Positions 36,077 to 44,420 are shown, numbered from the stretch's first letter. The stretch is 64,000 nucleotides of DNA from JARRQJ01 sp963810615 (GCA_963810615.1 CAWEOA010000003.1:62001-126000), one strand, 5' to 3'. Program-made: numbers and translations. Notes: a model not told the origin generated them from the sequence alone.

Positions 36077-37198
36077 TTAATCACCCAAGCTGGTGTCCAC
36101 ATGGCGGGCCGCCTCAATCCAGGGATGATTCAGCGGCACCAGCTTGCGTTTACCGGCGACGTCTTCCAGCGGTACCGCCTCGGCCAGGTCGCCTCGCGCC
36201 GCAACCATGACGCCGTACATTTCCTGATTGATGAAGTTGGCGCAGGCGCTGCCCAGCCGCGTCGCCAGCAGGCGATCCGCCGCCGAGGGGATGCCGCCGC
36301 GCTGCAGATAACCCAGGATGGTCACCCGCGCTTCCAGCCCGGTCAGTTCTTCCAGCTGCATGCCCAGTTCCATGGTGTGATTGCGGTGATGTTGTTCCAG
36401 CTTCTCCAGTTCCTTGTTGGCCTTCTTCTTCTCTTCCTTGGTGGTCGCCTTGTCCTTCAATTTCTCCGCAGTGGCATGCTGTTTGGCCAGGTCTTTGGGC
36501 ATGGCGCCTTCGGCCACCGCCACGATGCTGAATTTCTTCCCATTGCGCACCCGGTTGCGGATGGCCTCCGCCACGCTGTTCACATCGTAGGGCAGCTCCG
36601 GCAACAGAATGACATCGGCGCCGCCGGCGATGCCCGCACCCAGTGCCAGCCAGCCGGCACGGTGCCCCATGATCTCGACAACAATAATGCGATGATGACT
36701 GTGCGCCGTGCTGTGCAGGCGATCGATGGATTCGGTGGCAACGCCCAGCGCGGTATCGAAACCGAAGGTGACGTCCGTAAGCGCCACATCATTATCGATG
36801 GTCTTGGGCAGGGTGATGATGTTGAGGCCCTTCTGCTTCAGGCGCAGCGCATTCTTCTGCGTCCCGCCGCCGCCCAGGCACACCAGCACATCGAGATGGT
36901 TGGCATGATAATTCTCGACAATGGCATCGGTCATATCGTGGATCTTGCCGCCGATGCTCATCTTGTGGGGCTTATCGCGGCTGGTGCCCAGGATCGTGCC
37001 GCCTATGGTCAGAATGCCTGACAGGGCACTGCCGTCTAGGCGCTGAATGCGGTTCTCTGCCAAGCCCCGGAAACCTTCGCGAAAACCGATCACCTGCATG
37101 CCGAAATGGCCGATCGCGGCTTTACCCACGCCGCGAATGGCAGCGTTCAAACCCGGGCTATCGCCGCCGGCCGTCAATATGCCGATTTGTTTTGCCAT
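36077..37198 (-). CDS. 6-phosphofructokinase, group III type with altered nucleotide loop
   Basis: 373 residues. Recognisable parts are ILTAGGDSPGLNAAIRG (start), the catalytic TIDND with PKTIDND, MGHRAGWLALGAGIAGGAD, and GYLQRGG for fructose-6-phosphate. The nucleotide loop is LGGGGTQ where E. coli PfkA has IGGDGSY, so the Mg/ATP-binding Asp (Asp103 in PfkA) is replaced by Gly. PKT (Lys at position 124) is typical of pyrophosphate or group III enzymes, but Gly at 104 is ATP-like. A lysine/glutamate-rich helical insertion lies at about residues 220-260. The enzyme adds phosphate to fructose-6-phosphate; whether ATP or pyrophosphate is the donor cannot be decided here. Confidence 0.88.
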   Translation of the reverse strand: MAKQIGILTAGGDSPGLNAAIRGVGKAAIGHFGMQVIGFREGFRGLAENRIQRLDGSALSGILTIGGTILGTSRDKPHKMSIGGKIHDMTDAIVENYHANHLDVLVCLGGGGTQKNALRLKQKGLNIITLPKTIDNDVALTDVTFGFDTALGVATESIDRLHSTAHSHHRIIVVEIMGHRAGWLALGAGIAGGADVILLPELPYDVNSVAEAIRNRVRNGKKFSIVAVAEGAMPKDLAKQHATAEKLKDKATTKEEKKKANKELEKLEQHHRNHTMELGMQLEELTGLEARVTILGYLQRGGIPSAADRLLATRLGSACANFINQEMYGVMVAARGDLAEAVPLEDVAGKRKLVPLNHPWIEAARHVDTSLGD

Positions 37199-37241
37199 TA
37201 CGATTCAGTGCTTCCCACTGCTGATTGGATGTTTGTCCTTG

Positions 37242-37580
37242 TTATGCGTGACCATTACCATTTTTACTGATCAATTTGATTCCTAGTCTATTAGCCAGTT
37301 TTTCAACCAGAAGAGCCACTATGAATATGATAGTAATCAAAGCCAACCTCTCGCCACCAGAAACTTCTGGGGCCAGATCACGCAGACTGAATGTAAACAG
37401 TGAAAGACTAATAATGACTCCAAAATAAACGAAACCAAATGGGGTTACTCTTTTCCTTCCTGGGGCATGCTCTGGTAGTTTTTTTACCTTGCGACGCGCC
37501 CACCACAAGCCAGGAATAAGCAGTATAACTCCCAAGATAAAGGTAAATACTCCTATAACAGCTAGAGCTTCAATATTCAT
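37242..37580 (-). CDS. Small membrane protein, unknown
   Basis: 112 residues with three predicted membrane segments (about 6-26, 49-66, 79-96) separated by basic loops (RRKVKKLPEHAPGRKR). I do not recognise the family. The base composition is AT-richer than the flanking genes. Twin palindromes lie 22 to 70 bp upstream of the start and might control it. It is 43 bp upstream of the phosphofructokinase gene on the same strand, so both may be one transcript. Confidence 0.5.
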   Translation of the reverse strand: MNIEALAVIGVFTFILGVILLIPGLWWARRKVKKLPEHAPGRKRVTPFGFVYFGVIISLSLFTFSLRDLAPEVSGGERLALITIIFIVALLVEKLANRLGIKLISKNGNGHA

Positions 37581-37601
37581 TCAGTCCTACGCATAACAGT
37601 G

Positions 37602-37650
37602 GATTAGACAGAATCTGTATATTCCGGGGTTAGACAGAATCTGTCTATCC
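37602..37650 (-). promoter_or_regulatory. Twin palindromic sites upstream of the small membrane protein
   Basis: Two near-identical copies about 26 bp apart of GGTTAGACAGAATCTGT with following TAT(T/C)CC. The second copy is a full dyad, TAGACAG-AAT-CTGTCTA. Arrangement and spacing fit a pair of operator sites, but no cognate regulator is nearby. Confidence 0.4.
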
Positions 37651-38030
37651 CGCTTTGCTGTTCGGTGATGGATATCACCAAAATCAATACGGAAGGTCAT
37701 GCAGCTCTGCTGTCTGATTCATTAAGGATGATTATGATGCGGATGGAAGGCCTTGCCGTTCTTGGATAAATTAATTAATAAAAACAATTAAATATAAAGT
37801 ATATCTCATGTATTCCCGCTGAAGGTCATGCCCTTGAAAGCTATAACAAAACCCGACTGCAGCGGCAATTCGCTATTCACGCGGCGCATTGGGTCAGCAA
37901 CTATTGTGATGATTTAGGCAGAAAGCAATAAAAATTGAAAGGCAATATTTGGTTGCCAGAGAAATCGGGTCAGATTTATTTATTGAGGCTGAGGCACCTT
38001 AAAAGCAATCTGTGATGACGGCGTGCCGCA
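37651..38030. other. Gene-free AT-rich interval
   Basis: No supportable ORF. There is a small dyad GGTGAT-GGAT-ATCACC near 37665 and an AT-rich block (about 37765-37810). Composition differs from the flanking genes and it may hold decayed sequence; nothing can be identified. Confidence 0.5.
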
Positions 38031-38894
38031 TCAATTTACATACACGACATCGCCGACGCGCAAAACACCACCGTCCGCGACGGCACCGTAGATACCGACA
38101 TTCTGATCCGCATCCCTGACAACGGTCCGCAATATTGTCTTATCCGTGGCGAAATCGCGTTGCGCACGGGTGACGGCGCCGCACCTGGGGGCGGTTTCCG
38201 TGCGGTCGACTCTGGCGTCACCGAGTGTGAGTCGTTTGCCTATCCATGCCTGTTCCAGCAGGCCCTCGGCACCGGGCTCGGTTTCGATGACGACATTGGG
38301 ACGAAAGCGCCGCCTATCCCAATCGGATTGCGGGTGGAGGCTTTTCAAATGGGCGAGGGTGGCGGTGGTCACTATGTGAAAGGGCGTCACCAGGAAAAAC
38401 GTTCCGAGTAGTGAAACAAAATCGACCGCCGACTGTGGGAGATGATCGAGGTCGGGCAAGGGCTCGCCGGCTTCGCGGTCGAAGGTGGCCTTGAGTTCTT
38501 CCAGCCAGGTGTGGTTGTCGCGTTTGTGACGTCGGTAAAAATCCCGATCGGAGGCCGGGCGCAGTGACTCCAGAGTGGATGGATGGCCCGTCAGCGCCGA
38601 CAGCTTGGCGTGGATTTCTGTGTTGTCGCTGCTCAGCACCGTATTGTCGGGGAAAAGGATGTCCACTTGATCGCCCGGTCCGGTGGCATCGCCGCTGTGG
38701 CAGCGAGCGGAGCACAGGAGCAATTCGGGGCGGAATTTGCAACTTTGGATTTCTTGACGGGCGGTGTCACGCAATGCCCAGATGCGGTCTCCGGTCAGGC
38801 CGGTCTTGCCGAGGCCGCATCGTTTCACGCTCTCGCCGGCCATGCCTTTTACGGGATAGCGCCAGATTTCCTTTATAGTGCCCACTTTAAGCAT
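38031..38894 (-). CDS. MOSC-domain protein
   Basis: 287 residues from ATG 38894 (SD AGGAATAG); a longer reading to 38945 would run into a REP-like palindrome. The N-terminal MOSC_N beta barrel begins VGTIKEIWRYPVKGMAGE. The C-terminal MOSC domain has the RFRPNVVIE segment and the cysteine in TETAPRCGAVTRAQ that is typical of MOSC sulfurtransferase-like proteins. Family knowledge: such proteins act on the molybdenum cofactor or reduce N-hydroxylated compounds (YcbX, mARC). There is no iron-sulfur domain. It lies downstream of glnT on the same strand, separated by a REP-like element; a role in the nitrogen system is speculative. Confidence 0.85.
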   Translation of the reverse strand: MLKVGTIKEIWRYPVKGMAGESVKRCGLGKTGLTGDRIWALRDTARQEIQSCKFRPELLLCSARCHSGDATGPGDQVDILFPDNTVLSSDNTEIHAKLSALTGHPSTLESLRPASDRDFYRRHKRDNHTWLEELKATFDREAGEPLPDLDHLPQSAVDFVSLLGTFFLVTPFHIVTTATLAHLKSLHPQSDWDRRRFRPNVVIETEPGAEGLLEQAWIGKRLTLGDARVDRTETAPRCGAVTRAQRDFATDKTILRTVVRDADQNVGIYGAVADGGVLRVGDVVYVN

Positions 38895-38940
38895 CGGACT
38901 ATTCCTGTTGTTGATTATTAAGGGATGATCTGAATAATTC

Positions 38941-38966
38941 GTCATTCCGGCTTTCGCCGGAATGAC
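38941..38966. repeat. REP-like palindrome
   Basis: A perfect 11-bp stem (GTCATTCCGGC/GCCGGAATGAC) with loop TTTC between glnT and the MOSC gene. Related sequences occur at 40402 and 55709. Confidence 0.75.
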
Positions 38967-38990
38967 GTTAAAGAAGTAATCAAAGCTTCC

Positions 38991-40352
38991 TTAGAACAAA
39001 TGGCTGTAGCGCTCGATTTCCCAGTGCGAGATGCTGAGGTGATAGGCCTCCCATTCCTCACTCTTGTAGCGAATGAATTCGTCACGCAGTTCCGTGCCCA
39101 GCACGCGTTCGACGAAGGGGTCGGCGGCGAAGGCCTGGACCGCTTCGGCGAGATTCTGGGGGAGGAACTGGATGCCGCGGTCGCGGCGCTGCGTCTCGCT
39201 GAGTTCATATAGGTTGTCGTTTTGCAGTTCGCCGGGATCGAGTTCTTCGCGGATGCCTTCCAGGCCAGCGGCCAGGGCCAGGGTGGCGGCGAGATAGGGA
39301 TTCAGGGAGCCGTCGGCGTTGCGCGATTCGCAACGCCCGCCGTTCATGGGGACGCGGATGGCGTTGGTGCGGTTGTTGGAGCCGAAGGAGTTGAACACCG
39401 GCGCCCAGGAAAAATAGGTCATACCGCCCTGGCGCACCAGACGCTTGTAGCTGTTGACGGTAGGGGAGTACACCGCGCACAGTGCCGGGCCGTGTTTGAG
39501 CAGGCCGCCGATGAAGTGGTAACCGAGCTTGGTCAGGCCCAGGCCGCGCGGGTCGTCTTTAGGGTCGCAGGCGAATAGGTTGGCGCCTGTGCGTTTGTCG
39601 TAGAGCGACATGTTGAAGTGGGCGCCGTTGCCGGTCTTGTCGGCGAAGGGCTTGGGCATGAAGGTGGCGAGCAGGCCTTCCTCTTTGGCGTAATGCTTGG
39701 CCATGTAGCGGAAGAAGATGTAGCGGTCGCACATGGTGAGCGCGTCGGCGTATTTGAAATCGAATTCGTATTGGCCGTTGGCGTCTTCGTGGTCGAAGGA
39801 ATACAGATCCCAGCCCAGATTGTTGATGCAGGTCGCCACCTTGTCCAGCCAGGTGAATTGATCAAGAAAGCCGCGCACGTCGTAGCAGGCCTTGTTGAGT
39901 TTGTCGTCGGGATTGGGGATTTCCAGGCTGCCGTCGGCGTTTTGTTTGAGGACGAACACTTCGCACTCGATGCCCAGGTTGAATCCGAAGCCCATCGCTT
40001 CCGCCTCGGCCAACACCTTCTTCAAGGCGACGCGGGTATTCAGCGGGTAGGGCTCGCCCTTGAAGGTGTTGTCCGCCGGCATCCATGCCACTTCCGGTTG
40101 CCAGGGCAATTGAATGAGTCCGTCGAGATCGGGAACGGAGGCGATCTCATCGTCATTGGGCGACTGACCCAGGCCGTCGAGGGCGTAACCGGTATAGAGT
40201 TCGGAGCCTTCCAGCATGTGGGGGAGGTGATCGATGGGCACGAACTTGCCCTTGGGGATGCCGTGGATGTCCACGTAGGCGCCCAGGCAGTATTTCACGC
40301 CCTTGGCGCGAAGTTCCTGCTGAATGGCGTGGATATCATTGGCGGGGTTCAT
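38991..40352 (-). CDS. glnT: Type III glutamine synthetase (GlnT family)
   Basis: 453 residues, SD AAAGGATCG. The N-terminal domain (YCLGAYVDIHGIPKGK) is that of the GlnT subgroup. The catalytic domain shows GIECEVFVL (metal Glu pair), DHEDANGQYEFDF, GNGAHFNMSLYD (glutamate/His loop), NSYKRLV and the nucleotide site NNRTNAIRVP. Members of this subgroup ligate ammonia or sometimes amines to glutamate. The gene is last in a row with a creatininase-like hydrolase and an ABC importer, which suggests ammonia, or an amine released from an imported compound, is assimilated here. Glutamine synthetase I (glnA) is not in the window. Confidence 0.93.
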   Translation of the reverse strand: MNPANDIHAIQQELRAKGVKYCLGAYVDIHGIPKGKFVPIDHLPHMLEGSELYTGYALDGLGQSPNDDEIASVPDLDGLIQLPWQPEVAWMPADNTFKGEPYPLNTRVALKKVLAEAEAMGFGFNLGIECEVFVLKQNADGSLEIPNPDDKLNKACYDVRGFLDQFTWLDKVATCINNLGWDLYSFDHEDANGQYEFDFKYADALTMCDRYIFFRYMAKHYAKEEGLLATFMPKPFADKTGNGAHFNMSLYDKRTGANLFACDPKDDPRGLGLTKLGYHFIGGLLKHGPALCAVYSPTVNSYKRLVRQGGMTYFSWAPVFNSFGSNNRTNAIRVPMNGGRCESRNADGSLNPYLAATLALAAGLEGIREELDPGELQNDNLYELSETQRRDRGIQFLPQNLAEAVQAFAADPFVERVLGTELRDEFIRYKSEEWEAYHLSISHWEIERYSHLF

Positions 40353-40401
40353 GTTTGCGATCCTTTTACTGGGCTAGATATGAGGATGTGTGAAGTTGTT
40401 T

Positions 40402-40490
40402 GTCATTCCGGGCGTAGCGTAGCGGAGATCCGGAATCCAGTGCTTTTGATTCAGCTGGGTGCTGGATTCCGGCTTGCGCCGGAATAACGG
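40402..40490. repeat. REP-like composite palindrome
   Basis: Contains GTCATTCCGGG at one end, arms CCGGAATCCAG and CTGGATTCCGG (about 40430-40472), and GGCTTGCGCCGGAAT at the other end. It lies between the creatininase-like gene and glnT and may set their relative expression. Confidence 0.7.
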
Positions 40491-40503
40491 CATAACGAAT
40501 CAT

Positions 40504-41280
40504 TCACACCATCCTCAGGTTTTGAAAATAGGAATAGGGCAGTGGCGGTTCTTCATCCATGCCCCGTTCAATTATCTCGGCCAGGTCTTCCACCATCCAG
40601 GTGAACAGCTGTTCGCCTTTTTCAGCGCTCGCCTGGCTGGGTGTTCCGGTAACGCCGTTGCGGCTGGTGCGGTTGACCGGGTGGGCGAACACGCAGGCGC
40701 CGGTTCGGTCGGGATCGTCGGCATCGATGAGACGCTCGCTACGCAGCAAATGAGGCGCGATGGCCATCATCAAAGAGGTCTCGGCGTCATTGGCGTGCCA
40801 GTCCTCGGCATCGGCGAAATGCCGCTCCCGCACCCGTTGGCTGATGGTGGCGGAATTGATCAGCGCCACCAGCAGATCGTCGTGGCGTGCCCGCAGCATC
40901 TCCAGGGCGCAGCGCAACGGCGCGTAATTAGTGACGTGGCTGTTGACGATGAACAGGCGGCGGAAACCCGAGTAGTACGACCAATCGCCGATGTCCGTCA
41001 CCACGTCGATCAGGGTTTTGGGTTGCAGCGCCAGGGTGCCCGGCCAGCGCCGGGAATGGCCGATGGAACAGCCGTAGGGCAGGGTAGGCAGCAGCGCTAC
41101 CTCGGAGATTTCGGCGGCCACGTGGCAGAGCTGGTGAGCGATCTCGGTATCGACGCCGCAACCCAGGTGGGGGCCGTGCTGTTCCGTGGCGCCGACCGGC
41201 AGCAATGCGCCGTTCATGCCTTGCGCGGGCAGGGAGCCGATTTCCTCCCAGGTCAATTGGCGCCATTCGCGCAGACTCAT
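40504..41280 (-). CDS. Creatininase-family amidohydrolase
   Basis: 258 residues. Creatininase-fold metal ligands are visible: GATEQHGPHLGCGVDTEIA at about residues 29-47 (Glu, His, Asp) and DWHANDAETSLM at about 160 (His, Glu). The usual NGHGGN motif is NSHVTN here and the GxSxEH motif is CSIGHSRRWPGT. The substrate therefore probably differs from creatinine. Family members open cyclic amides or cleave related C-N bonds; MftE is a peptidase relative. It overlaps the ABC ATPase gene by 4 bp, so it is translationally coupled to the importer. Confidence 0.88.
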   Translation of the reverse strand: MSLREWRQLTWEEIGSLPAQGMNGALLPVGATEQHGPHLGCGVDTEIAHQLCHVAAEISEVALLPTLPYGCSIGHSRRWPGTLALQPKTLIDVVTDIGDWSYYSGFRRLFIVNSHVTNYAPLRCALEMLRARHDDLLVALINSATISQRVRERHFADAEDWHANDAETSLMMAIAPHLLRSERLIDADDPDRTGACVFAHPVNRTSRNGVTGTPSQASAEKGEQLFTWMVEDLAEIIERGMDEEPPLPYSYFQNLRMV

Positions 41281-42218
41281 AGGATGTCACCCACCTCGTC
41301 GTCGACGCGTACCATGCGTACCATGTTGAGGCGGTCTTCGTCGTCCGCGCCGGCCGAGGGCGGGTGGATCAATTCTTCGAGACGCCGCTTGGTCGCCAGG
41401 AATTCCGGGCTGATGGATTGATCCGAGGAGCGCGGGTGCGGCACCGGCACCTCGATCAGTTCCTGGACTTCGCCGGGGTGGGCCTTGAGCACCAGGATGC
41501 GATCGGCGAGATAGACGGCCTCGTCCAGGTCATGGGTGATGAACAGGATGGTGATGTCGATGTTGCGCCAGATCTCCAACAGATAAGACTGCATCTTGGC
41601 GCGGGTCTGGGCATCCAGGGCGCCGAAGGGTTCGTCCATGAGCAGGATGCGCGGCTGGTTGGCCAAGGCGCGGGCGATGGCGGCGCGCTGTTTCATGCCG
41701 CCGGACAATTCATGGGGATAGCTGTTGGCGAACTTGGACAGCCCCACCAGGTCGATCCACTGCATGGCGTCCTGTTCGGCGAGGCCGCCACGCCCCGACA
41801 CCTCCATGCCGAACATGACGTTCTTTTTGACCGTGAGCCAGGGGAATAAGGTGTAGGACTGAAACACCATGCCGCGATCCGGTCCCGGTCCCTTGATCGC
41901 CTTGCCGTCCAGCAACACTTCGCCGGATGAAGCTTCCTCCAGTCCGGCAAGGATGCGAATCAATGTGGATTTGCCGCATCCCGACGGGCCGATCACGCAT
42001 ACGAATTCGCGCTTGTGTGTCTTGAAATGAATATCCCTAAGCGCGGTGACCTTACCGTGGTTGCCGTCGAATTCTTTATACAGCCCTTTGACCTCAAGGA
42101 TGACCGGGCGTTTCTTGAGCCGGGTAAAACGATCGCGCACCTCCGGCGTTTGTTCCAGATAACTGGGTAGTTCCAGGCGTTTCACCGTCTGTTGTCCTCG
42201 TGTTTCTGCTAGGTTCAT
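41277..42218 (-). CDS. ABC transporter ATPase, nitrate/sulfonate/taurine class
   Basis: 313 residues. Walker A GPSGCGKST (about 84-92), Q-loop VFQSYTLFPW, signature LSGGMKQRAAIARAL, Walker B ILLMDEPFGALD, and H-loop FITHDLDEA are all intact. The protein has about 45 extra residues at each end compared with SsuB/TauB; the C-terminal extension (AGADDEDRLNMVRM) is unusual. It energises import with the permease and binding protein encoded next to it. It overlaps its neighbours by 4 bp on each side. Confidence 0.94.
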   Translation of the reverse strand: MNLAETRGQQTVKRLELPSYLEQTPEVRDRFTRLKKRPVILEVKGLYKEFDGNHGKVTALRDIHFKTHKREFVCVIGPSGCGKSTLIRILAGLEEASSGEVLLDGKAIKGPGPDRGMVFQSYTLFPWLTVKKNVMFGMEVSGRGGLAEQDAMQWIDLVGLSKFANSYPHELSGGMKQRAAIARALANQPRILLMDEPFGALDAQTRAKMQSYLLEIWRNIDITILFITHDLDEAVYLADRILVLKAHPGEVQELIEVPVPHPRSSDQSISPEFLATKRRLEELIHPPSAGADDEDRLNMVRMVRVDDEVGDIL

Positions 42219-43207
42219 GCCTTAGCAACTCCGCGCTCCCAGGGAAAGATGCGCCTGCCCAACCAGGCCAGGAATAGATCGGTGCTCAAACCGAGGATGC
42301 CGATCATCATGATGGCGGCGTAAACGTTGGGAAAATTCTTATAGCGCGCCTGTTGGGTGATGAACCAGGTGATGCCGGAACTGGCGCCAATCAATTCCGC
42401 CACGATCAAATAGGTCCATGCCCAGCCGAGCAGGATGCGCATGTCTTTAAACAAATGGGTGATGATGCCGGGGACAACTACCCGGAACAGCAGGCTGATG
42501 CGTTTGGCGCCCAGGGTGAGGGCGGCTTCGAGCAATGACGGGTCCAGTTTGCGCGTGGTGTTGGCCACCACCAGAACTTGCTGAAAGAAGGTGCCGATGA
42601 AGATGATGGCGATCTTGGGCGCGGCGTAGATGCCGAGCACGGCCACCGCCAGCGCACCGAAGGCGGGGGCGGGCAGATAGCGGAAAAACTCGATAAACGG
42701 TTCGGTGAGTTTGGACATCACGCTATACGTGCCAGCGAGGATGCCCAGCGGTACGCCGAACAGCGACGAAATTAAGAATCCCCAGAATATGACCTGAATG
42801 CTGGACCACAGACTTTCGTGCAACCATTTCTCATCGCGTCGTGCCGGTTCGGTGGTGAAGGCGGTATAGAAGGCCTTCAGTACTTCGTGGGGTGCCGGCA
42901 GATAGATGGGATTGGCGGGTTCGCCTTGCGGCTGCGGTTTGCCTGCGGCGCGGGCGGCGGCGGCCTCCTTGGCGAACAGATCCTTTTCCACCAGCATGCC
43001 GGGCCGGAAGAACGATACCGAACCCGGATCGCTAATGCGCACGTCCGGATGCCAGATGAAGGGGACGTAACTCACCAGACTCCAGATGAGTAGCGGGATG
43101 GCAAAGCTCATGATGCCCATCATGAGCCTTTGCCGGTTTGTCGGTTCCTTGTTTACTGCGGAAACCACGCTTGTACCCTGTCTTTGCTGAATTGGCGGTT
43201 TATCCAA
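42215..43207 (-). CDS. ABC transporter permease, TauC/SsuC class
   Basis: 330 residues. There are about six to seven membrane segments and the coupling motif region (EAALTLGAKRISLLFRVVVP). A long periplasmic loop (about residues 60-110, rich in Ala, Lys, Glu, Pro) between the first and second membrane segments is more than SsuC or TauC have; it fits the permeases of the urea-carboxylase-region transporter group. It is co-encoded with the ATPase and the binding protein. Confidence 0.92.
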   Translation of the reverse strand: MDKPPIQQRQGTSVVSAVNKEPTNRQRLMMGIMSFAIPLLIWSLVSYVPFIWHPDVRISDPGSVSFFRPGMLVEKDLFAKEAAAARAAGKPQPQGEPANPIYLPAPHEVLKAFYTAFTTEPARRDEKWLHESLWSSIQVIFWGFLISSLFGVPLGILAGTYSVMSKLTEPFIEFFRYLPAPAFGALAVAVLGIYAAPKIAIIFIGTFFQQVLVVANTTRKLDPSLLEAALTLGAKRISLLFRVVVPGIITHLFKDMRILLGWAWTYLIVAELIGASSGITWFITQQARYKNFPNVYAAIMMIGILGLSTDLFLAWLGRRIFPWERGVAKA

Positions 43208-43226
43208 GACATGGCTTGGGTTGCGT

Positions 43227-44210
43227 TTACTTCATCTTCGCGGTCAGCGACGGATCGATGTAGCTGTCGATGTCCTGCGGCTCCTTGTAGACCTTGTTGC
43301 TTACATTGAAGTCGTCGGAGATCTTCGACGAGCCGTAGAGCGAGGAGAAGCCGTCCCCCTTGGCGAAGGCCTTCTTGGCCTCGTCCAGTTTCAGGATCTT
43401 GGTGCCGTCGACGAAGGTCTTGTATTCGGCGGGCGTCACACCCACCCGCGCCGACATGATCTTGATGGCGTCATCGCGGGTCTTGGGGTCATAGAAGTAA
43501 TTCACTACCCGATACCAGACCTTGATGACCTTCTCCCAGTCGGCGCGATGCATGGCAAGACTCTGCGGCGACACGGTCAATACGTCGTAGATGAGACCCG
43601 GCGCATCGGCGCTGGAATAGACGGTTGTCGAACCGGGTACCTGTTTCAAAGCTATACCGGAGCTGGGCTGCCAGGCGCCGATGGCAGACACCTCGCCGGA
43701 GGCCAGTACCTGCGGTGTCTCGTTGGTCGGTGAATTAACCAGCTGCACATCGTCTTCCTTCATGCCGTTGGCCTTCAAGCCGTTGAGCAGCAGCAGGTGA
43801 TCGACAAAGCCCAGTTCCACCCCGACCTTCTTGCCCTTGAGATCCTTGAGCGATTTGATGCCGGGTTGAGCGACGATCATGTCGTTGCCGTTGCTGTAAT
43901 CGTTGATCAGGATCATCACGCTCTTGGCGCCGGCGGCACCGGTCACCAGGGCATCGCCGTTGGTCACCGCCACGGCGTCGAGCTTGCCGGCGGAAAATGC
44001 ATCCATGGACGCGACGTAGTCGAACCAGTCGAATTTGACGTCGACACCTGCCTCCTTGAACCAGCCTTTCTCGATGGCCACCTGCCAGGCGACCCATCCC
44101 GGCCAGTCGCTGTAACCGATGCGCAATGGCGCTGCGGCGGCATGGAGCGACATGCCGGTCAGCATCAAGCCGGCCAGCGCACTTAACAATTTTCTTGTGG
44201 ACTTCATCAT
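43227..44210 (-). CDS. ABC transporter periplasmic binding protein, urea-carboxylase-region type
   Basis: 327 residues. A signal peptide is clear (cleavage near HAAAAP, about residue 26). The mature protein begins LRIGYSDWPGWVAWQVAIEK and continues GWFKEAGVDVKFDW, a pattern I associate with the TIGR03427-type binding proteins found next to urea/guanidine carboxylase genes. The ligand is unknown: a small nitrogen compound such as an amide, urea or guanidine derivative is the natural guess, but no carboxylase or guanidine riboswitch is present. The gene is first in the unit, with a sigma-54 promoter and an NtrC-like site upstream. Confidence 0.88.
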   Translation of the reverse strand: MMKSTRKLLSALAGLMLTGMSLHAAAAPLRIGYSDWPGWVAWQVAIEKGWFKEAGVDVKFDWFDYVASMDAFSAGKLDAVAVTNGDALVTGAAGAKSVMILINDYSNGNDMIVAQPGIKSLKDLKGKKVGVELGFVDHLLLLNGLKANGMKEDDVQLVNSPTNETPQVLASGEVSAIGAWQPSSGIALKQVPGSTTVYSSADAPGLIYDVLTVSPQSLAMHRADWEKVIKVWYRVVNYFYDPKTRDDAIKIMSARVGVTPAEYKTFVDGTKILKLDEAKKAFAKGDGFSSLYGSSKISDDFNVSNKVYKEPQDIDSYIDPSLTAKMK

Positions 44211-44260
44211 GGGAGTTCCTCTCCGTGCATATAGTGAAATTGGGACCGCTGGAAGCGATT

Positions 44261-44278
44261 TTGCAACCGCTATGCCAG
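44261..44278 (-). promoter_or_regulatory. Sigma-54 promoter of the ABC-creatininase-glnT operon
   Basis: The minus strand reads CTGGCATAGCGGTTGCAA, a near-perfect -24/-12 element (TGGCAT, 5 bp, TTGCA). The transcription start is expected near 44251, about 40 nt before the binding-protein gene. Confidence 0.85.
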
Positions 44279-44352
44279 TGTCTTGTATGTTGAGAAAAGG
44301 CTTGATAAACAGTCGGTAAACGTTGACGAGAACTTGGCGGCGTTTCGGTTTC

Positions 44353-44367
44353 GCGCCATATTGGTGC
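44353..44367 (-). promoter_or_regulatory. NtrC-like binding site
   Basis: The minus strand reads GCACCAATATGGCGC, very close to the NtrC consensus dyad GCACCA-N3-TGGTGC. Its centre is about 110 bp upstream of the predicted sigma-54 start, where NtrC enhancers normally lie. A further GTGCGCAC dyad at 44385-44392 may be a second, weaker half-site pair. Confidence 0.7.
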
Positions 44368-44420
44368 TTGTGTGTAAAAAAACAGTGCGCACCGAGCTCG
44401 CGTCCATCATCGTCGCGGCC

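Noticed and set aside
36101..37021. 306-codon open frame opposite the phosphofructokinase gene
   Set aside because: Shadow of a real gene with clear motifs; low-complexity translation rich in Gln, His and Val.
37905..37990. Remnant of a REP-associated transposase gene
   Set aside because: A GGGTCAGATTTATTT-like phrase recalls such elements, but no coding frame or inverted ends can be seen.
39618..40487. 289-codon open frame opposite glnT
   Set aside because: Antisense shadow; glnT has full family motifs.
44211..44420. Guanidine-I (ykkC) riboswitch upstream of the urea-carboxylase-region-type transporter
   Set aside because: I looked for the conserved core in this leader and saw none; instead there are sigma-54 and NtrC-like sites.
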